Positions 58,212-64,000 of a stretch of 64,000 bases of DNA are shown here, piece by piece. Within the stretch, counting starts at the first letter, position 1; each line of letters opens with the position of its first letter. The notes below the pieces were generated by a model. The model saw only the letters and a program-made list of their open reading frames with translations. It had not been told where the DNA came from and made no database searches. The position numbers were made by a program, and so were the translations under genes. Origin of the DNA: Palsa-504 sp963744575 (GTDB taxonomy: Bacteria > Actinomycetota > Actinomycetes > Streptosporangiales > Streptosporangiaceae); assembly GCA_963744575.1 (NCBI GenBank), contig CAVUUF010000022.1:1-64000 (forward strand), read 5' to 3'.

Positions 58212-60623
58212 TCAGCTGCCGCCGCCGAGCAGGACGTCGAGAAGCGCCACCGCGCCGCGCTTGGACAGCGGATGGTTGGCGTTGCCGCACTTGGGTGACT
58301 GCACGCAGGAGGGGCAGCCGGACTCGCAGTCGCAGCCGGCGATAGCCTGCCTGGTGGCATGCAGCCAGTCCGCGGCGGCGCCGAAGCCGCGTTCGGCGAA
58401 CCCGGCGCCGCCGTCGTGGCCGTCGTAGACGAAGACGGTGAGACGGCCGGTGGCCGGGTGGCTGGCGGCGGAGACCCCCCCGATATCCCAGCGGTCACAG
58501 GTAGCGAACAGCGGCAGCAGGCCGATCGAGGCGTGCTCGGCCGCGTGCGCCGCCCCGCCCAGGTCGATCCCGGCCGCGGCGAGCGCCCCGGCCGCCTCGT
58601 CGCCGATCGTCCACCACACCGCGCGGGTCAGCAGCCGCCGGGGCGGCAGGTCCAGCGGCTCCTCGCCGAGCGGCGCGCCGGTATCGGCGCGCCGCCGGGT
58701 GAAGCTGACCACCTGGCGGGTCACCTGCACGTCACCGAAGCAGACCTCGGCCTGGGCCCACGGCATCCGCTGCAGCTCGCCCCGGACCTCCACCTCGGTC
58801 ACGTCTCGCGCGGTGGTGACGTAGCCGGGCTCGCACGGCTCGACCAACGCCACCCGGTCGGCCAGGTCCAGGGTTCCCACCAGGTAGCTGTCGCCCTGGT
58901 GCACGTAGACAGCGCCCTGGTGCACGATCAGGTGCGCCGAAGGCTCATCCACCGTGCCGACCAGCCGCCCGGTGGCCTCCTCCACCACCCGCACCGGGGC
59001 CAGGCCCGCGCCCCGCAGCCCCGCCGCCGCGGCCGCGTCCCGGCGGATGCTGTACCAGCCCGCCGGGCGGCGCCGCAGCTTCCCCGCCCGGGTCAGGTCA
59101 GCGACGACGACCCGGGCCGCCGGGCCGAAGATATCCAGGTCCTGCTCGGTCAGGGCCAGCTCGGCGGCGGCCGCGCACAGGTGCGGCGCCAGCACGTAGG
59201 GGTTGTCCGGATCCAGGACGGTGGCCTCCACCGGATGCCGGAGCAGGATCTCCGGATGCCGGATCAGGTAGGTGTCCAGCGGGTCGTCGCGGGCGATCAG
59301 GACCGCGGCCGCGGACCGCCCGCTGCGCCCGGCCCGCCCGGCCTGCTGCCACAGCGAGGCCCAGGTGCCCGGCCAGCCGGCGATCAGCACCGCGTCCAGG
59401 CCGGTGATGTTGACCCCGAGCTCGAGCGCGGTGGTGGTGGCCAGCCCGACCAGCCGCCCGTCGGACAGCGCCGCCTCCAGGCGGCGCCGGTCCTCGGGCA
59501 GGTACCCGGACCGGTAGGCGGCCACCTTCGCCTCGGCCGCGCCGTCGGCTGCGCCGAACCCGGCCGCCCCGGCGGCCCCGCGGGCGTCCAGCGACCGGCG
59601 CGCGGCCAGCGCGACTGCCTCGGCGCCGCGACGGGACCTGATGAAGGCGAGCGTCTGCACGTTCTGGCTGACCAGCCGGCTGAGCAGGTCCGCCGCCTGC
59701 GCGGTGGCCGTGCGGCGCAGCCGGGCGCCGGTCTCGCCGCGGGCCTCGGTCAGCGGCGGCTCCCACAGCGCGAAGGCCAGCGGGCCGCGCGGCGAGCCGT
59801 CCTCGGTCACCGCCTCGGCGTCCTGGCCGGTGAGCAGGCGGGCGCAGGCACCCGGCGCGCCGACCGTGGCGGAGGCCAGCACGAAGACCGGACGGCGTGT
59901 GCCGTCCGGCGGGGCGTGCTGCGCCACCACCCGGCGCAGGCGGCGCAGCACGTGGGCCACGTGCGAGCCGAACACGCCACGGTACCCGTGACACTCGTCG
60001 ACCACGACGTACCGCAGCCGGCTGAAGAACCCCGACCACCGGGCGTGCCCCGGCAGCAGCGCACGGTGCAGCATGTCCGGGGTGGTCAGCAGGTACCTGG
60101 CGTGGCTGCGCGCCCAGGCCCGCTGCACATAGGTCGAGTCACCGTCGAAGACGGCTGCCTGCACCCCGGGCAGGCCCAGCGAGCGGATCGATGCGAGCTG
60201 GTCGGCCGCCAGCGCCTTGGTCGGCGTGATGTAGAGCGCGGTATCGCCCGCCAGCACCGAGGTGAGCGCGGGCATCAGGTAGCCCAGCGACTTGCCGGAC
60301 GCCGCGGCGGTGGAGATGATCACGTTCCGGTCGGCCCGCGCGTGGTCCGCGGCCAGCGCCTGGTGACTCCACGGAGCATTGATGCCGCGGGCCGCGAAGG
60401 CACCGGTGATCTCCGCCGGGACCCAGTGCGGCCAGGGCACTTCCCGACCGGCCCGGGCCGGGATGTGCTCGACGTGCACGGGACGGCCCGCCCGCGCGTC
60501 GCCGAGCAGGATGCCGAGGGCGCGGTTCTCCGCTCCGGTTCCTGCCGCGTGCGTAACCGGGCCAGCCGGGGGAAGAAGGTCCGGAGCAAGAGGCGCCAGC
60601 GAGGGCGGGCTGAGCGTAGACAC
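58212..60623 (-). CDS. DEAD/DEAH-box helicase with DUF1998 zinc domain (MrfA/Hrq1-like)
   Basis: An 803-residue superfamily 2 helicase. Motif I is IISTAAASGKSLGYLMPALT, motif II VVVDECHGYRG (DECH), motif III VLASATVG, motif VI QQAGRAGRSGRSAA. The C-terminal DUF1998 domain binds zinc through four Cys (CDCESGCPSCVQSPKC). The family includes MrfA/Hrq1, which unwinds DNA at mitomycin and crosslink lesions, and mycobacterial Rv3649. GTG at 60623 (VSTLSPPSLAPLAPDLL) is preferred to the frame extension to 60755. It is divergent from bldG, as in Streptomyces. Confidence 0.92.
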   Translation of the reverse strand: MSTLSPPSLAPLAPDLLPPAGPVTHAAGTGAENRALGILLGDARAGRPVHVEHIPARAGREVPWPHWVPAEITGAFAARGINAPWSHQALAADHARADRNVIISTAAASGKSLGYLMPALTSVLAGDTALYITPTKALAADQLASIRSLGLPGVQAAVFDGDSTYVQRAWARSHARYLLTTPDMLHRALLPGHARWSGFFSRLRYVVVDECHGYRGVFGSHVAHVLRRLRRVVAQHAPPDGTRRPVFVLASATVGAPGACARLLTGQDAEAVTEDGSPRGPLAFALWEPPLTEARGETGARLRRTATAQAADLLSRLVSQNVQTLAFIRSRRGAEAVALAARRSLDARGAAGAAGFGAADGAAEAKVAAYRSGYLPEDRRRLEAALSDGRLVGLATTTALELGVNITGLDAVLIAGWPGTWASLWQQAGRAGRSGRSAAAVLIARDDPLDTYLIRHPEILLRHPVEATVLDPDNPYVLAPHLCAAAAELALTEQDLDIFGPAARVVVADLTRAGKLRRRPAGWYSIRRDAAAAAGLRGAGLAPVRVVEEATGRLVGTVDEPSAHLIVHQGAVYVHQGDSYLVGTLDLADRVALVEPCEPGYVTTARDVTEVEVRGELQRMPWAQAEVCFGDVQVTRQVVSFTRRRADTGAPLGEEPLDLPPRRLLTRAVWWTIGDEAAGALAAAGIDLGGAAHAAEHASIGLLPLFATCDRWDIGGVSAASHPATGRLTVFVYDGHDGGAGFAERGFGAAADWLHATRQAIAGCDCESGCPSCVQSPKCGNANHPLSKRGAVALLDVLLGGGS

Positions 60624-60831
60624 AGTTTCTTCAGTGTGACATCCCGGCCCGGGGATGCTCGGAACTTTGGCGTGTGTCGTCTGTTTGGGGGTGCCGCCGG
60701 ACGCGTTTTCGTATAGACATGACACCGAGCGTGGTTGAATGCCGCACAGGATCACGCCCTAGGCTTTGTAAGGCCAGCCCCCGGCCGGGGCGGGACGATG
60801 AGATGACGCCATGCATGGCGCTGGAGGATTT

Positions 60832-61182
60832 GTGGATCTGAAGCTGGGTCACTACAACAAGGACGGCATCGAAGTCGTCGACGTGGAGGGCGAGATCGAC
60901 GTCTACACGGCGCCGCGGCTGCGTGAGCTGCTGATCGATCTCGTCAACAAGAACAACTACCAGCTCGTCGTCAACATGGAGAAGGTCGAGTTCCTCGACT
61001 CGACCGGTCTCGGCGTGCTGGTCGGCGGCCTGAAGCGAGTGCGCGCGCACGACGGGTCCCTGGACCTCGTCTGCACGCAGGAGCGGATACTCAAGATCTT
61101 CAGGATCACCGGCCTGACGAAGGTGTTCGGCATCCACGAGACGGTTGACGAGGCCATCGCGGCCAAGAAGGCCGAGAAGTAA
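60832..61182 (+). CDS. bldG: STAS-domain anti-anti-sigma factor, BldG-like
   Basis: A 116-residue SpoIIAA-type antagonist. VEGEIDVYTAPRLRELLIDL, KVEFLDSTGLGVLVGGLKRV (the phosphorylated Ser in D-S-T-G) and ERILKIFRITGLTKVF are almost those of BldG, the developmental regulator of Streptomyces. It releases a sigma factor by binding its anti-sigma partner when unphosphorylated. GTG at 60832 has GGAGG just upstream. The anti-sigma gene follows after 20 nt, and hppA next, the conserved bldG gene order. Confidence 0.93.
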   Translation: MDLKLGHYNKDGIEVVDVEGEIDVYTAPRLRELLIDLVNKNNYQLVVNMEKVEFLDSTGLGVLVGGLKRVRAHDGSLDLVCTQERILKIFRITGLTKVFGIHETVDEAIAAKKAEK

Positions 61183-61202
61183 CTCCGCCGGGCCTGTCCG
61201 AG

Positions 61203-61661
61203 ATGGCCACCGTAGAAGTCACCTTCTCGCCGCTGCCTGCGCACGTCCGGACCGCGCGCCTGGTCGCCACCGCGGTCGCGCGGCGCAGCGGCGTGGACGA
61301 GTCGCTGCTCGATGAGGTGCGCCTGGCCGTGGGCGAGGCATGCTCGCGCGCGGTCGAGGCGCACCGGCGGCACTGCCCGGCCGAGCCGGTCAAGATCGAG
61401 ATGAGCGACCAGGGCGAGCGGTTCGTCGTCGTGGTGAGTGACCACGCCCCCACGGGCGCCGCCTCGTCGGCCAGCCCCGCTCCGGCCGGCACCAACGGCC
61501 ACGGCCCGGGGAGCCTGGTTCACGGCGCGGACGACGCCGGGATCCCGGCCGGGTTCGGACTGGCCGTGATATCAGGCCTGGCCGACGACGTGCGCGTGTC
61601 GTCCACGAGTTCGGGTGTGACCGTCCGGATGAGCTGGCCGTCGGCCGCGACCACGGCCTGA
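61203..61661 (+). CDS. RsbW-like anti-sigma factor (ATP-binding kinase fold)
   Basis: A 152-residue HATPase_c_2 protein. The N-box helix ESLLDEVRLAVGEACSRAVE has Arg where GHKL kinases carry the Mg-binding Asn (E-x3-N). The G1 box GFGLAVISGLADDVRVSS is present, and an Ala/Gly/Pro insert separates them. With BldG it forms a partner-switching pair controlling a sigma factor. The N-box change is, as I recall, shared by the Streptomyces BldG partner, so it may be a normal feature of this branch; kinase activity is then doubtful. Confidence 0.88.
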   Translation: MATVEVTFSPLPAHVRTARLVATAVARRSGVDESLLDEVRLAVGEACSRAVEAHRRHCPAEPVKIEMSDQGERFVVVVSDHAPTGAASSASPAPAGTNGHGPGSLVHGADDAGIPAGFGLAVISGLADDVRVSSTSSGVTVRMSWPSAATTA

Positions 61662-61953
61662 GGGTGCGGGCCCCGCCACCGGCTGCCAGGCCGCCGGGCG
61701 CCCGGTCCGGCCGTCCCGCAGGCCCCACCGGATGAGCAGCGTGACGCGCCGCGCCTGCCGCGAGCAGGCGCGGCTACCGTTTCATCACCGGCCTCGCCAA
61801 CGATAACGGCAGTGGTTCGCAAAGCTAACGTAAAGATAACGGAATTGTTAGGATTGGCCCGATGTTAGTGGTTCGGCCCGCGCGTGCGTAGACTCCCGGC
61901 CACTCGTCAGTCCCGATCGGCAACGTCTTCCGTTCGGAGTTCCAGGAGGTCGA

Positions 61954-64000
<2,047 letters not shown>

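Noticed and set aside
58359..60716. 785-codon open frame on the + strand
   Set aside because: Antisense to the DUF1998 helicase, whose motifs are complete on the minus strand; typical high-GC shadow.

Overview
The window is high-GC DNA with G/C-ending codons, many GTG starts, ATGA/GTGA overlaps and several leaderless-looking genes. Together with actinomycete markers (BldG-type STAS antagonist, MarP protease, class F sortase, LLM/F420-type oxidoreductase, two-gene LigD), this points to a chromosomal segment of an actinobacterium, probably a soil or Streptosporangiales/Streptomycetales-like lineage. The exact taxon cannot be fixed from the sequence alone.

Left part (1-8.2 kb): an accessory, metal-resistance-like island. 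It opens with mobile-element debris: a DUF6788-like gene, a toxin-antitoxin pair with a frameshifted toxin, a tRNA-Thr 3'-half that looks like an attachment-site core, a broken tyrosine integrase, and the C-terminal tail of an anti-sigma-type ATPase. Then come two CDF metal transporters, a MerR regulator followed by a 20-residue peptide that is 40% cysteine, an SCO1/SenC copper-chaperone-like protein, and an ArsR regulator with an ArsP/YraQ-type permease.

Middle (8.6-46.4 kb): a mosaic of regulators (giant LuxR/LAL ATPase, AraC, TetR, XRE-cupin), transporters (MFS x2, MATE, NCS1, TauE) and enzymes. Notable units are an odd tRNA-like gene abutting a Pth2-type peptidyl-tRNA hydrolase (18.4-18.9 kb), a sortase operon whose two membrane proteins share an N-terminal module (18.97-21.9 kb), a UDP-sulfoquinovose synthase-like gene (22.4 kb), and a PuuR-like regulator diverging from an NCS1 permease and an agmatinase-family ureohydrolase (34.8-38.1 kb). 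Between 24 and 34.8 kb there are several decayed genes (PlsC-like, two SDR fragments, DHFR/RibD fragment, SRPBCC) and three copies of a dispersed palindromic repeat. D-Ala-D-Ala carboxypeptidase and a MurA paralogue each carry an apparent frameshift. With the toxin and integrase that makes at least four frameshifts. The two that can be pinned to a base fall in G/C runs, so assembly indels must be considered.

Right part (46.5-64 kb): conserved actinobacterial core. It contains LigD ligase and polymerase genes, propionyl/acetyl-CoA synthetase, NUDIX, ComF-like phosphoribosyltransferase, nth, CoA-pyrophosphatase NUDIX, marP, DUF309, an EphE-like hydrolase and a holin-like membrane protein. The order resembles the mycobacterial acs-ephE-marP-nth neighbourhood. 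A 1.2-kb non-coding stretch with strong palindromes follows. Then come a DUF1998 helicase, bldG, an RsbW-like anti-sigma factor and the proton-pumping pyrophosphatase hppA, which runs off the end; this matches the bldG neighbourhood of Streptomyces as I remember it.
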